In this document: positions 47,135 to 58,123 of the stretch, one piece after another
Layout: each line of letters starts with the position of its first letter
How positions within the stretch are numbered: position 1 is the stretch's first letter
Source: Vibrio gazogenes
GTDB lineage: Bacteria > Pseudomonadota > Gammaproteobacteria > Enterobacterales > Vibrionaceae
Assembly (NCBI RefSeq): GCF_023920225.1
Contig: NZ_CP092587.1
Location: forward strand, 558,001-622,000
Direction of reading: 5' to 3'
Length of the DNA: 64,000 nt
The notes under the pieces: model-generated
What the model saw: only the letters and a program-made list of their open reading frames with translations
What the model was told of the DNA's origin: nothing
Database searches by the model: none
Made by a program: the position numbers and the translations under genes

Positions 47135-48622
47135 ATGAGTAAAGAAATTTTAGCGGTAGTTGAGGCGGTTTCAAACGAGAAGGCTGTTCCTCGTGAACGT
47201 ATTTTTGAAGCGCTTGAAACTGCGTTAGCAACCTCGACTAAGAAAAAATACGAAATTGATATTGATGTTCGCGTTGAGATTGATAGAAAGACCGGAGAGT
47301 TTGAAACTTTCCGTCGCTGGTTGGTTGTAGAAGAAGTTCAGAATCCGACCAAAGAGATTTCAGTCGAAGCAGCTCAATTTGATGATGACTCGATTGAGCT
47401 GGGTGATTTTATTGAAGATCAAATTGAATCGGTTAAGTTTGACCGAATCACGACTCAGACGGCAAAACAGGTTATTGTCCAGAAAGTTCGTGAAGCTGAA
47501 CGGGCACAGATTGTTGAGCAGTTTATTGATAATGAAGGTGAGCTTGTCACCGGTGCAGTAAAGAAAGTTAACCGAGATAGTATTATTCTTGATCTCGGCA
47601 ATAACGCAGAAGCTGTGATTTTGCGTGAAGATCAACTTCCCCGAGAAAACTTCCGTCCTGGTGACCGCGTTCGTGGCCTGCTTTATGCGGTTAGACCTGA
47701 AGCGCGTGGGTTCCAGCTCTTCATCACTCGTTCTAAGCCTGAAATGTTGGCTGAATTATTCCGTGTTGAAGTCCCTGAGATTGGTGAAGAATTAATTGAG
47801 CTGAAAGCCGCATCTCGCGACCCGGGTTCAAGAGCTAAAATCGCAGTGAAAACCAACGATAAGCGCATTGACCCAGTTGGTGCATGTGTTGGGATGCGTG
47901 GGGCCCGGGTTCAGGCGGTTTCCGGTGAATTGGGTGGTGAGCGTATTGATATCGTGTTGTGGGACGATAACCCAGCTCAATTTGTAATTAATGCAATGGC
48001 GCCAGCTGATGTTGCTTCTATCATCGTTGATGAAGATGCCCATTCGATGGACATTGCTGTTGAAGCCGACAATCTAGCTCAGGCGATTGGCCGTAGCGGA
48101 CAGAATGTTCGTTTGGCCTCTCAGTTGACTGGCTGGGAACTCAATGTGATGACCGTAGAAGATCTTCAGAAGAAACATCAAGAAGAGTCAACTGAGTCAA
48201 TTGAGTTGTTTATGAAGCATCTGGCTATTGAGCAGGACTTTGCCGAATTGTTGGTTGAAGAAGGCTTCTCTACATTAGAAGAAGTTGCCTATGTACCGGT
48301 GAATGAGTTGCTTGAGGTTGACGGGTTGGATGAAGACCTTGTTGAAGAATTGCGTACTCGTGCAAAAGATGCACTGACAACTCTTGCTTTGGCCAGAGAA
48401 GAATCACTGGATGGAGGTGAGCCCGCTGAGGACCTGCTAAATCTATCTGGTCTTGAGCGTGATATGGCTTACAAACTGGCAGCAAAAGGAGTGATTACTC
48501 TTGAAGATTTGGCTGACCAGGGAATTGATGATCTTGAAGGTATAGAAGGACTGACAGAAGAACGCGCTGGAGAATTGATTATGGCTGCGCGTAATATTTG
48601 TTGGTTTGGCGAAGACGCGTAA
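47135..48622 (+). CDS. nusA: Transcription termination/antitermination factor NusA
   Basis: Elongation factor acting in pausing, termination and antitermination. The 495-residue protein has the N-terminal RNA-polymerase-binding domain (1-130), S1 (about 135-200), KH1 and KH2 (about 200-345, with [15 protein letters not shown] and [16 protein letters not shown]), and two acidic repeats at the C-terminus (about 365-490, [15 protein letters not shown] and [15 protein letters not shown]), typical of gammaproteobacterial NusA that binds the polymerase alpha subunit. Confidence 0.97.
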   Translation: MSKEILAVVEAVSNEKAVPRERIFEALETALATSTKKKYEIDIDVRVEIDRKTGEFETFRRWLVVEEVQNPTKEISVEAAQFDDDSIELGDFIEDQIESVKFDRITTQTAKQVIVQKVREAERAQIVEQFIDNEGELVTGAVKKVNRDSIILDLGNNAEAVILREDQLPRENFRPGDRVRGLLYAVRPEARGFQLFITRSKPEMLAELFRVEVPEIGEELIELKAASRDPGSRAKIAVKTNDKRIDPVGACVGMRGARVQAVSGELGGERIDIVLWDDNPAQFVINAMAPADVASIIVDEDAHSMDIAVEADNLAQAIGRSGQNVRLASQLTGWELNVMTVEDLQKKHQEESTESIELFMKHLAIEQDFAELLVEEGFSTLEEVAYVPVNELLEVDGLDEDLVEELRTRAKDALTTLALAREESLDGGEPAEDLLNLSGLERDMAYKLAAKGVITLEDLADQGIDDLEGIEGLTEERAGELIMAARNICWFGEDA

Positions 48623-48646
48623 TTTTCAGCAAGGGGAGAAAGCGGC

Positions 48647-51349
48647 ATGACAGAACTTACAGTTAAAGCACTGAGTGAAGAGATTGGTACACCAGTTGAC
48701 CGCTTATTAGAGCAACTTGCTGACGCAGGAATGACAAAAACGGGATCGGATAGTGTTTCTGAAGATGAAAAACAGAAACTGTTAACTTTCCTTCGTAAAG
48801 AGCATGGTGGCAGCTCTTCAAAGGACGAACCGACTCGTTTAACATTACAGCGAAAAACTCGCAGCACACTCAGTGTGAATGCGGGAGGTGGTAAAAGTAA
48901 GAATGTTCAGGTTGAAGTGCGCAAAAAACGTACGTATGTTAAGCGTAGTGCAATCGAAGATGAAGCGAAACGTCAGGCAGAAGAAGCAGCCCAGCGTGAA
49001 GCTGAAGAGAAAGCCAAGTTAGACGCTGAAAAAGCAAGATTAGAAGCTCAAGCGAAGCGTGAAGCTGAAGAACAAGCGAAACGGGAAGCTGAAGAGCAGA
49101 TGAAGCGTGAAGCCGAAGAAAAAGCGAAGCGTGAAGAGAAACACAGTCAGAAAGTTGAACTTTCTGATGAAGAGAAATCCAAGCAAGAGGCAGCGCGACA
49201 AGAAGCCGAAGCACTGATGCGTCGTCAGGAAGAAGAGTTGAGACGTAAAGCTGAAGAGGAAAGTCAGCGTCAGCTCGAAAAAGCGCGTGAATTGGCTGAA
49301 AAGAATCAAGAGCGTTGGTCTGCTGCAGAAGAGAAAAAAGGTGCTATGGAAGACGAAACTACAGATTACCATCTAACTACTTCCCGTTATGCCCAAGAGG
49401 CAGAAGACGAAGCAGACCGTCGTGATGAAGGTAGTCGTCGCGCAAAAGCGAAGAAAAAAGCTTCTGCTCGCGATGAACAACGCCAAGAACGTGATATGCG
49501 TCCTCGCGGTGGAAAAGGTGGACGTAACTCGAATCGAGGTCGGGGAAAACCTTCGTCAATGCAGCAAGGTTTTGATAAAAATGCAACTGTTGCAAAATCT
49601 GACGTTGTTATCGGTGAAACAATTATTGTTTCCGAGCTGGCTCAGAAAATGTCAGTAAAAGGCACCGAAGTTATCAAAGTCATGATGAAAATGGGTGCGA
49701 TGGCAACGATCAACCAAGTGATTGATCAGGAAACTGCACAGCTTGTTGCCGAAGAAATGGGTCACAAAGTGATTCTCCGTAAAGAAAATGAGCTGGAAGA
49801 AGCGGTTCTTTCTGATCGTGATAGCACTTCTGAAGCCGTTCCTCGTGCTCCCGTTGTTACCATTATGGGACACGTTGACCACGGGAAAACTTCAACACTG
49901 GATTATATTCGTCGTACGCACGTTGCATCTGGTGAAGCCGGTGGTATTACCCAGCATATCGGTGCTTATCACGTTGAAACTGACAACGGCATGATCACTT
50001 TCCTTGATACCCCGGGACACGCGGCATTTACGGCAATGCGTGCTCGTGGTGCTCAGGCAACGGATATCGTGGTGTTGGTCGTTGCGGCTGATGATGGTGT
50101 TATGCCTCAAACCATTGAAGCAATTCAGCACTCGAAAGCAGCGAAAGTTCCGCTAATTGTTGCCGTGAACAAGATTGATAAAGAAGATGCCAATCCAGAC
50201 AACGTGAAAAATGAACTGGCACAATATGACATCATTCCTGAAGAATGGGGTGGTGAAAATATTTTCGTTCATATTTCTGCCAAGCAGGGAACAAACGTAG
50301 AGGCGTTGTTAGAAGCGATTCTTCTTCAAGCCGAAGTTCTGGAACTGACAGCTGTTGCTGACGGCATGGGAACCGGTGTTGTTGTCGAGTCTCGACTGGA
50401 TAAAGGCCGTGGCCCTGTCGCAACGATTCTGGTTCAATCAGGCACAGTGCGTAAAGGCGATATCCTGCTTTGTGGTCAGGAGTATGGCCGAGTCAGAGCG
50501 ATGCGTGACGAAGTTGGTGATGAAGTGCTGGAAGCTGGCCCATCAATTCCGGTTGAAGTGCTCGGTCTTTCTGGTGTTCCTGCTGCGGGTGATGAAGCGA
50601 CTGTTGTGCGTGATGAACGTAAAGCGCGTGAAGTTGCGAACTACCGTCAGGGTAAATTCCGTGAAGTTAAACTGGCGCGTCAGCAGAAATCTAAACTAGA
50701 GAATATGTTCTCTAATATGACCGCTGGTGAAGTTGCTGAATTGAATATCGTGCTGAAAGCTGATGTTCAAGGATCGGTTGAAGCAATTACCGATGCATTG
50801 GTTAAACTTTCAACTGATGAAGTGAAAGTTAACATTGTTGGTTCCGGTGTGGGTGGTATTACAGAAACTGACGCGACACTGGCTGCGGCATCGAATGCAA
50901 TTGTACTGGGCTTTAACGTCCGTGCTGATGCTTCTGCCCGTCGAACCATTGAAACAGAAAGCCTTGATCTGCGCTACTACTCCATCATCTATCAATTGAT
51001 TGATGAAGTGAAACAGGCGATGAGCGGTATGTTGGCTCCTGAATTTAAACAGGAGATTATCGGTCTGGCTGAAGTCCGTGATGTATTCCGTTCTCCGAAA
51101 CTGGGTGCTATCGCTGGCTGTATGGTTACTGAAGGACTGATCAAACGGAATAATCCTATTCGCGTGCTGCGTGATAACGTGGTCATTTATGAAGGTGAGT
51201 TGGAGTCACTCCGCCGCTTTAAAGATGATGTTGCAGAAGTGAAGAGTGGTTATGAATGTGGTGTCGGTGTGAAAAACTATAACGACGTCCGTGTTGGTGA
51301 CCAGATCGAAGTCTTTGAGACAATTGAGATTAAACGGTCAATCGACTAA
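48647..51349 (+). CDS. infB: Translation initiation factor IF-2
   Basis: GTPase that places initiator tRNA on the 30S subunit. The 900-residue protein has an IF2N domain (1-50), a highly charged coiled coil (about 100-280) built on repeats of KREAEEQ, a basic linker rich in RG, a second IF2N domain (about 325-375), and the G domain with [10 protein letters not shown] near 408, DTPGHAAF and NKID, followed by the C1/C2 domains. The charged repeats vary in number between strains. Internal in-frame starts could give the shorter IF2 forms known from E. coli; I did not identify one. Confidence 0.97.
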   Translation: MTELTVKALSEEIGTPVDRLLEQLADAGMTKTGSDSVSEDEKQKLLTFLRKEHGGSSSKDEPTRLTLQRKTRSTLSVNAGGGKSKNVQVEVRKKRTYVKRSAIEDEAKRQAEEAAQREAEEKAKLDAEKARLEAQAKREAEEQAKREAEEQMKREAEEKAKREEKHSQKVELSDEEKSKQEAARQEAEALMRRQEEELRRKAEEESQRQLEKARELAEKNQERWSAAEEKKGAMEDETTDYHLTTSRYAQEAEDEADRRDEGSRRAKAKKKASARDEQRQERDMRPRGGKGGRNSNRGRGKPSSMQQGFDKNATVAKSDVVIGETIIVSELAQKMSVKGTEVIKVMMKMGAMATINQVIDQETAQLVAEEMGHKVILRKENELEEAVLSDRDSTSEAVPRAPVVTIMGHVDHGKTSTLDYIRRTHVASGEAGGITQHIGAYHVETDNGMITFLDTPGHAAFTAMRARGAQATDIVVLVVAADDGVMPQTIEAIQHSKAAKVPLIVAVNKIDKEDANPDNVKNELAQYDIIPEEWGGENIFVHISAKQGTNVEALLEAILLQAEVLELTAVADGMGTGVVVESRLDKGRGPVATILVQSGTVRKGDILLCGQEYGRVRAMRDEVGDEVLEAGPSIPVEVLGLSGVPAAGDEATVVRDERKAREVANYRQGKFREVKLARQQKSKLENMFSNMTAGEVAELNIVLKADVQGSVEAITDALVKLSTDEVKVNIVGSGVGGITETDATLAAASNAIVLGFNVRADASARRTIETESLDLRYYSIIYQLIDEVKQAMSGMLAPEFKQEIIGLAEVRDVFRSPKLGAIAGCMVTEGLIKRNNPIRVLRDNVVIYEGELESLRRFKDDVAEVKSGYECGVGVKNYNDVRVGDQIEVFETIEIKRSID

Positions 51350-51419
51350 CCGATATTGATGGTCAAGTGATATACCACACAATCGATTGTTGAATGTATC
51401 GTTGGTTGTTGAATACACC

Positions 51420-51449
51420 ATGGGGGGTTGGCGAAGACCATCCCCCCAT
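51420..51449 (+). terminator. Strong hairpin between infB and rbfA
   Basis: ATGGGGGG (51420-51427) pairs with CCCCCCAT (51442-51449), with three more pairs (TGG/CCA) inside the loop. A TTCTTTCT tract follows. It probably causes partial termination inside the operon. Confidence 0.6.
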
Positions 51450-51472
51450 TCTTTCTATGAGAAAGTTTAAAT

Positions 51473-51868
51473 ATGGCAAAAGATTTTAGTCGTACGCAGC
51501 GCGTTTCTCAGCAGCTGCAAAAAGAGCTGGCAATGATATTGCAGCGTGAAATCAGAGATTCTCGCCTCGGTATGGTGACGATTTCTGAGGTAAAAGTTTC
51601 CCGGGACTTGGCTTATGCCAAAGTGTATGTTTCCTTCTTATGTGTAGGGGAACAGACACCGGAAAGTTGCCTGAAAGCGTTGAAAGGGCATGAATCTCAT
51701 ATTCGTATGATGTTAGGTAAGCGGATTCGTCTGCGTCTGACGCCTGAAGTCCGTTTTGTCTATGATGATACTTTGGTTGAAGGGATGCGGATGTCGAATC
51801 TGGTCAACCAAGCGGTTGATGAAGACAAACGGAAAAGGGATGAATTAGGTTCGGATGAGGAGGCGTAA
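51473..51868 (+). CDS. rbfA: 30S ribosome-binding factor A
   Basis: KH-type 30S maturation factor of 131 residues that helps process the 16S 5' end and supports cold growth. [21 protein letters not shown] at the start and [14 protein letters not shown] near 42-55 are typical, as is [23 protein letters not shown]. Its TAA shares one base with the truB ATG (51868). Confidence 0.96.
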   Translation: MAKDFSRTQRVSQQLQKELAMILQREIRDSRLGMVTISEVKVSRDLAYAKVYVSFLCVGEQTPESCLKALKGHESHIRMMLGKRIRLRLTPEVRFVYDDTLVEGMRMSNLVNQAVDEDKRKRDELGSDEEA

Positions 51869-52806
51869 TGGCTCGTCGTCGGAAAGGTCGTCCGGTTGAT
51901 GGCATCATTTTACTGGATAAGCCTACGGGGATTTCATCCAATGATGCCCTCCAGAAAGTGAAGCGTATTTTCTTTGCCGAGAAAGCCGGGCATACAGGCG
52001 CATTAGATCCTCTAGCGACGGGGATGCTACCGATTTGTCTGGGGGAAGCGACCAAGTTTTCCCAGTTTCTCCTCGATTCAGATAAGAAGTATCGAGTGAT
52101 TGCAAAGCTGGGTGTTCGTACTAATACGTCGGATTCCGATGGTGAAATTGTTGAGACCCGGCCAGTTGAAATTTCTGAGTCGTTGTTGATGCAATCTATC
52201 GAGAAATTTAAAGGCGAAACAGCTCAAATTCCTTCGATGTTCTCTGCATTAAAGTATCAGGGGCGTCCTTTATATGAGTACGCACGGGAAGGTATCGAAG
52301 TTCCCAGAGAGTCACGTCAGATTACGGTTTATTCCATCGAACTGATCCGCCATGAAGCAGATGAAGTCGAGATGGAGATCCATTGTTCCAAAGGGACTTA
52401 TATCCGTACCATCGTTGATGATCTTGGGGAAATGTTAGGCTGCGGTGCCCATGTGACATATTTACGTCGTACGGCTGTCGCACAATATCCGGCAGAGCGG
52501 ATGGTCACTATCGAGGCGCTTGAACATATCCTTGAAGCCGCACGTGAACAGGATGTCGCCCCAAGAGTTTTGCTTGACCCGCTTCTGTTACCGATGGATT
52601 CAGCGGTTCAGTCATTACCTGAAGTGAATTTAATTCCTGATTTGGCCGAAATGGTCCAGAAAGGGCAGGCTGTGCAAGTTTTCGGTATACCAACAAGTGG
52701 TACGGTGCGTATGACCGTTGGTGAAGAACAACACTTTATTGGTGTTGGTGAAATTGATGATGACGGAAAAGTAGCGCCGAAACGGTTAGTCGTTTTTCGT
52801 GAATGA
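51868..52806 (+). CDS. truB: tRNA pseudouridine(55) synthase
   Basis: Makes pseudouridine 55 in the T-loop of tRNAs. The 312-residue protein has the catalytic Asp in [16 protein letters not shown] near 42-57, [18 protein letters not shown] and the RNA-binding [17 protein letters not shown] near 173-189. The C-terminal PUA domain spans about 250-312. It overlaps rbfA by one base and precedes rpsO, which has its own promoter. Confidence 0.96.
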   Translation: MARRRKGRPVDGIILLDKPTGISSNDALQKVKRIFFAEKAGHTGALDPLATGMLPICLGEATKFSQFLLDSDKKYRVIAKLGVRTNTSDSDGEIVETRPVEISESLLMQSIEKFKGETAQIPSMFSALKYQGRPLYEYAREGIEVPRESRQITVYSIELIRHEADEVEMEIHCSKGTYIRTIVDDLGEMLGCGAHVTYLRRTAVAQYPAERMVTIEALEHILEAAREQDVAPRVLLDPLLLPMDSAVQSLPEVNLIPDLAEMVQKGQAVQVFGIPTSGTVRMTVGEEQHFIGVGEIDDDGKVAPKRLVVFRE

Positions 52807-52835
52807 AATAGGGCTATTTTTCAAATGATTCGCTA

Positions 52836-52864
52836 TTGCGGGGATAGGGAATATTCTCTATAAT
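52836..52864 (+). promoter_or_regulatory. Promoter of rpsO
   Basis: TTGCGG (52836-52841), 17 bases, then a perfect TATAAT (52859-52864), giving a leader of about 65 bases before the S15 gene. Confidence 0.7.
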
Positions 52865-52875
52865 CCCCGCTCCTC

Positions 52876-52905
52876 GTGTCGGCTGAATCAGAGATTGGCT
52901 GACAC
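52876..52905 (+). promoter_or_regulatory. rpsO leader hairpin, possible S15 autoregulatory site
   Basis: GTGTCGGC (52876-52883) pairs with GCTGACAC (52898-52905) with one G-U pair. S15 represses its own translation through a leader structure in E. coli. The bases involved here would need comparison with that pseudoknot. Confidence 0.4.
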
Positions 52906-52937
52906 AAACTAAAACTCTAACTCTTAGGAGAGAAATT

Positions 52938-53207
52938 ATGTCTCTGAATGCAGAAACTAAAGCAGCAATCGTTGCTGATTACGCACGTGGCGAAGGCGAC
53001 ACTGGTTCACCAGAAGTTCAAGTTGCTCTATTGACAGCTTCAATCAACCACCTTCAAGGTCACTTCAAAGAACACAAAGGCGATCACCATAGCCGTCGTG
53101 GTCTTTTACGCATGGTTTCTCGTCGTCGTAAGCTTCTGGACTACCTGAAAGGTAAAAGTTTGGATCGTTACCACGACCTTATCCAACGTCTTGGCCTACG
53201 TCGCTAA
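52938..53207 (+). CDS. rpsO: 30S ribosomal protein S15
   Basis: Primary 16S rRNA-binding protein of 89 residues in the 30S platform. [22 protein letters not shown] near 21-42 and the conserved [21 protein letters not shown] near 45-66 are diagnostic. AGGAG is well placed upstream. It precedes pnp, the universal rpsO-pnp pair. Confidence 0.98.
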   Translation: MSLNAETKAAIVADYARGEGDTGSPEVQVALLTASINHLQGHFKEHKGDHHSRRGLLRMVSRRRKLLDYLKGKSLDRYHDLIQRLGLRR

Positions 53208-53221
53208 GATTGGATTTGTAC

Positions 53222-53247
53222 AAAAAAGGGGCGAAAGCCCCTTTTTT
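53222..53247 (+). terminator. Rho-independent terminator of rpsO
   Basis: An 11-bp stem (AAAAAAGGGGC at 53222-53232 with GCCCCTTTTTT at 53237-53247) with a GAAA tetraloop. Confidence 0.93.
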
Positions 53248-53249
53248 AA

Positions 53250-53265
53250 TGGCTAAATTTAGCCA
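53250..53265. repeat. Perfect 16-bp palindrome ahead of the pnp promoter region
   Basis: TGGCTAAATTTAGCCA is fully self-complementary with no loop base, so it is more like a protein-binding dyad than an RNA hairpin. It lies directly after the rpsO terminator. A -10-like TATACT follows at 53284-53289. Confidence 0.5.
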
Positions 53266-53328
53266 AAGGGCGCCTGAGTAGTTTATACTAGCGACCGTTG
53301 AAGTCAGTCAATTGATTTCAATACACAG

Positions 53329-53434
53329 ACTCAAAGCATGACAGTCACCGAAGTCGGCCAAAAGGTCGCGACTATTCAAAGGAGATTGGCATTTCAGTAT
53401 CCTTTTACTAGTCGCGATTTGTGATGCCTTGAGT
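53329..53434 (+). promoter_or_regulatory. pnp leader: long stem-loop, RNase III/PNPase autoregulation type
   Basis: Nested pairing is visible. An outer 11-bp stem joins 53329-53339 to 53424-53434 with one mismatch. An inner arm joins TCGCGACTA (53366-53374) to TAGTCGCGA (53409-53417), and AAAGGA (53378-53383) to TCCTTT (53400-53405). In E. coli a long stem in the pnp leader is cut by RNase III, and PNPase then degrades the leader to repress itself. The same layout 45-150 bases ahead of pnp suggests the same control. Confidence 0.75.
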
Positions 53435-53477
53435 ATTGATAACCCATTTCTAGGTTAGCCTAGGCAAAGGAATAATA

Positions 53478-55613
53478 ATGTTTGAAAAACCAGTTGTGAA
53501 AACGTTTCAATACGGCAATCACACCGTCACGATTGAAACTGGCGTGATTGCACGTCAGGCAACATCAGCAGTTATGGTCACCATGGACGATACATCAGTA
53601 TTCATTTCTGTGGTTGGAAAAAAAGAAGCGGTAGAAGGTCAAGATTTCTTCCCGCTGACAGTTAACTATCAGGAACGGACTTATGCTGCCGGTAAGATTC
53701 CTGGTGGATTCTTTAAACGTGAAGGTCGTCCTTCTGAAGGTGAAACTCTGACAGCTCGCTTGATCGACCGTCCGATTCGCCCTCTGTTCCCTGATGGTTT
53801 TACCAATGAAGTTCAGATTATTGCCACAGTTATGGCCGTAAACCCTGATGTTCAGCCTGATATCCCAAGCTTGATCGGTACTTCTGCCGCGCTGGCAATT
53901 TCTGGTATTCCATTCAATGGTCCAATCGGTGCGGCTCGTGTCGGTCATATTGATGGACAGCTTGTTTTGAACCCAAGTGCGAAAGAGCTCGGAGAATCTC
54001 GTCTGGATCTCGTGGTTGCCGGGACAGAAAATGCGGTACTGATGGTTGAATCTGAAGCAGATATTCTCTCTGAAGAAGAAATGCTTTCAGCGGTCGTATT
54101 TGGTCATGAACAGCAACAGGCTGTGATTCAAGCCATTAATGAATTTGCTGCTGAAGTTGCAGCACCTGCATGGTCATGGAGCGCTCCTGAAGTCAATGTC
54201 AGCCTGAAAGCATTAATCGCTGAACATGCGGAAGCTCGCTTTGCTGAAGCATATCAGATCACTGAGAAAATGGCGCGTTACGAACAGGTGGGTCAGATTA
54301 AATCTGATGTTATCGCGACATTACTTGAACAAGATGCAGCTCTGGATGAAAACGAACTTCGTAACATGCTGAGTTCATTAGAGAAGAAAGTCGTTCGTAG
54401 CCGTATTCTGTCTGGTGCGCCGCGTATCGACGGTCGTGAAAAAGATATGGTTCGAGCACTGGATGTTCGCACGGGTGTTCTGCCTCGCGTCCATGGTTCA
54501 TCGTTATTTACCCGTGGTGAAACACAAGCTATCGTGACGGCTACGCTGGGAACTCAGCGTGATGCGCAAATTATTGATGAATTAACCGGTGAACGGAAAG
54601 AGCACTTCCTGTTCCACTATAACTTCCCACCTTACTGTGTAGGTGAAACAGGTTTCGTCGGTTCTCCAAAGCGTCGTGAAATTGGTCATGGTCGTTTGGC
54701 GAAGCGTGGTATTCAGGCGGTTATGCCATCGATTGATGAATTCCCTTATACCATTCGTGTCGTCTCTGAAATTACTGAATCAAATGGTTCTTCTTCAATG
54801 GCTTCAGTATGTGGTTCATCGTTGGCATTGATGGATGCAGGAGTGCCAATTAAGGCCTCTGTTGCTGGGATCGCGATGGGACTCGTCAAAGAAGAAGATG
54901 ATTTTGTCGTTCTGTCCGACATCTTAGGTGATGAAGATCATCTTGGTGATATGGACTTTAAAGTTGCGGGTACATCCAATGGTGTGACTGCACTGCAAAT
55001 GGATATCAAAATCGAAGGGATCACCAAAGAAATCATGCAGATCGCTTTGAATCAGGCCAAAGGTGCTCGTTTACACATTCTGTCTGTGATGGATAAAGCG
55101 ATTCACAGTGCGCGTGATGACATTTCTCAGTTTGCGCCACGTATCCATACGATGAAAATCAGTTCTGATAAGATCAAAGATGTTATCGGTAAAGGCGGTG
55201 CTGTCATTCGTGCATTGACAGAAGAAACCGGTACTACGATTGAAATCGAAGATGATGGGACAATCAAGATCGCTGCGACGGAAGGCGAAGCGGCTAAACA
55301 TGCGATTCGTCGTATCGAAGAGTTGACGGCTGAAGTTGAAGTTGGTCGGATCTACACTGGTAAAGTTACTCGTATCGTTGACTTTGGTGCCTTTGTCGCT
55401 GTTCTTGGCGCTAAAGAAGGTTTGGTTCATATCTCTCAAATCGCAGATCAACGTGTTGAGAAAGTGACGGATTACCTGAAAGAAGGTCAAGAAGTTCAGG
55501 TGAAAGTGCTGGAAATTGATCGTCAGAACCGTATCCGTTTGAGTATGAAAGAAGCGGCTGTAAAACCAGCGGTTGAAGACGCACCACAACAAGATCAATC
55601 TGACGCAGAATAG
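53478..55613 (+). CDS. pnp: Polyribonucleotide nucleotidyltransferase (PNPase)
   Basis: Trimeric 3'-5' phosphorolytic exoribonuclease and degradosome member. The 711-residue protein has two RNase PH domains (about 10-220 and 310-545) joined by an all-alpha linker, a KH domain with [15 protein letters not shown] near 560-575, and an S1 domain near 620-690 ([20 protein letters not shown]). [27 protein letters not shown] at 76-102 is the family hallmark. It is controlled by the leader stem described upstream. Confidence 0.97.
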   Translation: MFEKPVVKTFQYGNHTVTIETGVIARQATSAVMVTMDDTSVFISVVGKKEAVEGQDFFPLTVNYQERTYAAGKIPGGFFKREGRPSEGETLTARLIDRPIRPLFPDGFTNEVQIIATVMAVNPDVQPDIPSLIGTSAALAISGIPFNGPIGAARVGHIDGQLVLNPSAKELGESRLDLVVAGTENAVLMVESEADILSEEEMLSAVVFGHEQQQAVIQAINEFAAEVAAPAWSWSAPEVNVSLKALIAEHAEARFAEAYQITEKMARYEQVGQIKSDVIATLLEQDAALDENELRNMLSSLEKKVVRSRILSGAPRIDGREKDMVRALDVRTGVLPRVHGSSLFTRGETQAIVTATLGTQRDAQIIDELTGERKEHFLFHYNFPPYCVGETGFVGSPKRREIGHGRLAKRGIQAVMPSIDEFPYTIRVVSEITESNGSSSMASVCGSSLALMDAGVPIKASVAGIAMGLVKEEDDFVVLSDILGDEDHLGDMDFKVAGTSNGVTALQMDIKIEGITKEIMQIALNQAKGARLHILSVMDKAIHSARDDISQFAPRIHTMKISSDKIKDVIGKGGAVIRALTEETGTTIEIEDDGTIKIAATEGEAAKHAIRRIEELTAEVEVGRIYTGKVTRIVDFGAFVAVLGAKEGLVHISQIADQRVEKVTDYLKEGQEVQVKVLEIDRQNRIRLSMKEAAVKPAVEDAPQQDQSDAE

Positions 55614-55676
55614 AAACGCACCTCTGGATTCGATATATCCATTGGGTTGCTTTTTTATTGGTAAGCATGATGTTAT

Positions 55677-55704
55677 AAAGGGAGCTGTTTTGCTCCCTTT
55701 TTTT
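55677..55704 (+). terminator. Rho-independent terminator of pnp
   Basis: A 9-bp stem (AAAGGGAGC at 55677-55685 with GCTCCCTTT at 55692-55700) followed by T residues. Confidence 0.88.
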
Positions 55705-55728
55705 ATGCCCGCGTTGAGGAGAATAATT

Positions 55729-56631
55729 TTGGCGAAGTGGTTTCTCACGATATTGACAGGACTCGGCTTACTTTTGAGTGCTGGGTGCTCATCGTTTGTG
55801 CATCAGCAAGACTCTGAGTGGCTTTATGCCCCGATGGCCCGGCCATTACAACCGACGATTCAACAAGAAGTAAAAATCTTGCGGTTGAGCCAACTGCTAC
55901 AGCAAAAAGAACTCACGGATGAAATTCGGGCCAAAGTTTTTCATGAACGTGGTAATAACTACGATATGCTGGGTTTAAAAAATCTGGCACGTCTGGACTT
56001 CGAACAATCTTTGCGTTTTTATCCCTCTCAGCCAGAAGTGTTTAACATGCTTGGCGTCTATTACACAGAAATCAACGATTTCGATGCTGCTTATGAGTCA
56101 TTTGATTCCGCATTAGAGCTGGCACCGGAGAGTGTGTATGCCGGCAGAAACCTTGCGATTGCGTTGTATTACGGTGGTCGTGCCCGTTTGGCCCGGGATG
56201 AAATCGAACAGGTGATAGCAAAAAATTCAGCGGATCCTTTTAGTGCCTTATGGCGATATATGATCGTGAGTGAGATGGATGCGGAAACGGCTCGAAAAGA
56301 ATTGATGCAAAGTTATCATGCCCGTCAGCCTGAGCAAGATAACGCTTGGGGATGGTCTTTGGTTGCCATGATGTTAGGGGAAACCGATGATTCGACGGTT
56401 TTCAAACAGCTCCTGCAAAAGACCAGTGATAATACGGTGCTCGCTCGCCGCTTAACGGAAGCTTATTTTTATCTCGGAAAGCGTTATGAGATGCAAGCAC
56501 AGTATGCTGAGGCGGTCGCCTTATATAAACTCGCTATCTCAATGAATGTTTACGAGTATATTGAACATCGCTATGCCTTTTTAGAACTGGAACGGATATA
56601 CCATACGATTAAGGACGATCATTCATCGTAA
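55729..56631 (+). CDS. nlpI: Lipoprotein NlpI (TPR protein)
   Basis: Outer-membrane lipoprotein with tetratricopeptide repeats that scaffolds peptidoglycan hydrolases with Prc. I place the start at TTG 55729, seven bases after GAGGAG (55716-55721). It gives AKWFLTILTGLGLLLSAGC with the lipobox LSAGC and lipidated Cys at residue 20, and 300 residues in total, close to E. coli (294). An in-frame ATG at 55705 lies in the pnp terminator tail. TPR-like helices run from about 60 to 280, including LGVYYTEINDFDAAYESFDSALELAP. The pnp-nlpI order is conserved. Confidence 0.92.
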   Translation: MAKWFLTILTGLGLLLSAGCSSFVHQQDSEWLYAPMARPLQPTIQQEVKILRLSQLLQQKELTDEIRAKVFHERGNNYDMLGLKNLARLDFEQSLRFYPSQPEVFNMLGVYYTEINDFDAAYESFDSALELAPESVYAGRNLAIALYYGGRARLARDEIEQVIAKNSADPFSALWRYMIVSEMDAETARKELMQSYHARQPEQDNAWGWSLVAMMLGETDDSTVFKQLLQKTSDNTVLARRLTEAYFYLGKRYEMQAQYAEAVALYKLAISMNVYEYIEHRYAFLELERIYHTIKDDHSS

Positions 56632-56703
56632 TATTGATATTTTCTTGATTGAAATCACGACCTCAGGATCTGAATTTATTGTCTTGAAGTTGGGTTTGTG
56701 GTG

Positions 56704-56739
56704 AACAGCCTGCATTGATTCTTGCAGGCTGTTTGTATT
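56704..56739 (+). terminator. Rho-independent terminator after nlpI
   Basis: An 11-bp stem (AACAGCCTGCA at 56704-56714 with TGCAGGCTGTT at 56723-56733) and a T-rich tail lie about 70 bases after nlpI and ahead of the MATE gene. Confidence 0.75.
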
Positions 56740-56758
56740 TCAGGTTTGGGTTGAATCT

Positions 56759-58084
56759 ATGCAGCAGTCTATTTATTCACAGTATTTTCGCTATACCGTT
56801 CCAACCGTTGCGGCCATGTTAGTCAATGGCTTATATCAGCTTATTGATGGTATTTTCATTGGTCAGTATCTTGGTGTTGATGGATTAGCCGGCATTAATA
56901 TCTCTTGGTCCATGATTGCTATACTGGTTGGCATTGGTTTGATGGTGGGGGTCGGGACGGGCGCCATTACCTCCATTTATAAAGGACAGAAGAATTTATC
57001 CGCAGCCCGCCAGACGATCAGTACGGGGCTGATCTTGTTGATCCTGTTATCGCTGTTGCTGTCTTTGGGGTTGCGGTTCTTTATGGCGGATATTCTGAAT
57101 TGGCAAACACAGGATCCCAATGTCTTTCATCTGGCGATGCAGTATATGCAAGTGGTGGTGTTTACCTCTTGTTTTACCCTTTCTGCGACGGCATTACCAT
57201 TTCTGATGAGAAACGATGACAGCCCGGCATTCGCGACCTATCTGATGAGCATCGGTGGGTGTCTGAATATTGTTTTTGATTATCTGTTCATTGTGGTCTG
57301 GGATATGGCGTTGCAGGGCGCAGCGATTGCGACCGCAATATCACAGGCTGTGGTCACCATTGTCGGACTCAGTTACTTCTTTTCTCCTGCGGCATCTTTG
57401 CGTTTAAGACGCGCTGATCTGTTGTTTTTCCGGTGGCAGGATATTCGTCAGATTGTTTTGGTCGGTCTTTCAAGCTTTTTCATGTACCTCTATTGGAGCG
57501 TGATGGTGGCCTTGCATAACAGCCAATTTGCGGCCTACGGTGGTACAACCGCTTTGGGAGCATACACCATCCTCGGTTATATGGTGACATTCTATTATTT
57601 GACGGTAGAAGGGTTTGCGAATGGGATGCAACCGTTAGTGAGTTTTAACTACGGTGCGAATCAGTTAGCGAATATTAAAAAATTGTTGTTAATGGCGATG
57701 AGCTTATCTGTCGTATTCGGATTAGTTGTTACCGCGATTATGAATCTTTATCCGCATGAGATTATCGCTATTTTTAATCGTGATAACCCGGAATTGAGTG
57801 ATTTTGCCACCACAGGGATACGATTACACTTTATTGCATTGTGTTTGGATGGCTTTATTGTTGTTGCATCTTCATTTTATCAATCAATTCACCGGGGTAA
57901 AAAAGCGGTGAGTATTTCACTGGGTAATATTTTTATTCAGCCACCATTCTTATTTTTGCTGCCGCTGGGATGGGGACTGACAGGCGTATGGCTGGCCTTT
58001 CCGATTTCGAATATTGTTTTGTCGTTAGTAGTTTCAGTGATCTTGTATAAAGATATCAGGCGGTTATTTCATTCAGCCGCCTGA
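56759..58084 (+). CDS. MATE family efflux transporter (VmrA-like)
   Basis: Multidrug and toxin extrusion exporter of 441 residues with about 12 membrane helices, using Na+ or H+ exchange. The two-fold repeat of the MATE fold is seen, with NGLYQLIDGIFIGQYLGVDGLAGI near 23-46 and the second half starting near GLSSFFMYLYWSVMVALHN. Vibrio VmrA is the nearest named relative I recall, but drug range cannot be read from sequence. No regulator is adjacent. It is convergent with ubiV. Confidence 0.87.
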   Translation: MQQSIYSQYFRYTVPTVAAMLVNGLYQLIDGIFIGQYLGVDGLAGINISWSMIAILVGIGLMVGVGTGAITSIYKGQKNLSAARQTISTGLILLILLSLLLSLGLRFFMADILNWQTQDPNVFHLAMQYMQVVVFTSCFTLSATALPFLMRNDDSPAFATYLMSIGGCLNIVFDYLFIVVWDMALQGAAIATAISQAVVTIVGLSYFFSPAASLRLRRADLLFFRWQDIRQIVLVGLSSFFMYLYWSVMVALHNSQFAAYGGTTALGAYTILGYMVTFYYLTVEGFANGMQPLVSFNYGANQLANIKKLLLMAMSLSVVFGLVVTAIMNLYPHEIIAIFNRDNPELSDFATTGIRLHFIALCLDGFIVVASSFYQSIHRGKKAVSISLGNIFIQPPFLFLLPLGWGLTGVWLAFPISNIVLSLVVSVILYKDIRRLFHSAA

Positions 58085-58123
58085 TAGGATTGGTGTGATT
58101 CAGTGATGGTGAAGCGGTGGCAT

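Noticed and set aside
48960..49150. Tandem KREAEEQ-type repeats in infB as a possible mobile or CRISPR-like repeat
   Set aside because: They are in-frame coding repeats forming the known charged coiled coil of IF-2.
55071..55748. 225-codon open frame on the minus strand over the pnp 3' end
   Set aside because: It is antisense to the KH/S1 region of pnp and runs through the pnp terminator; the composition shows no family resemblance.
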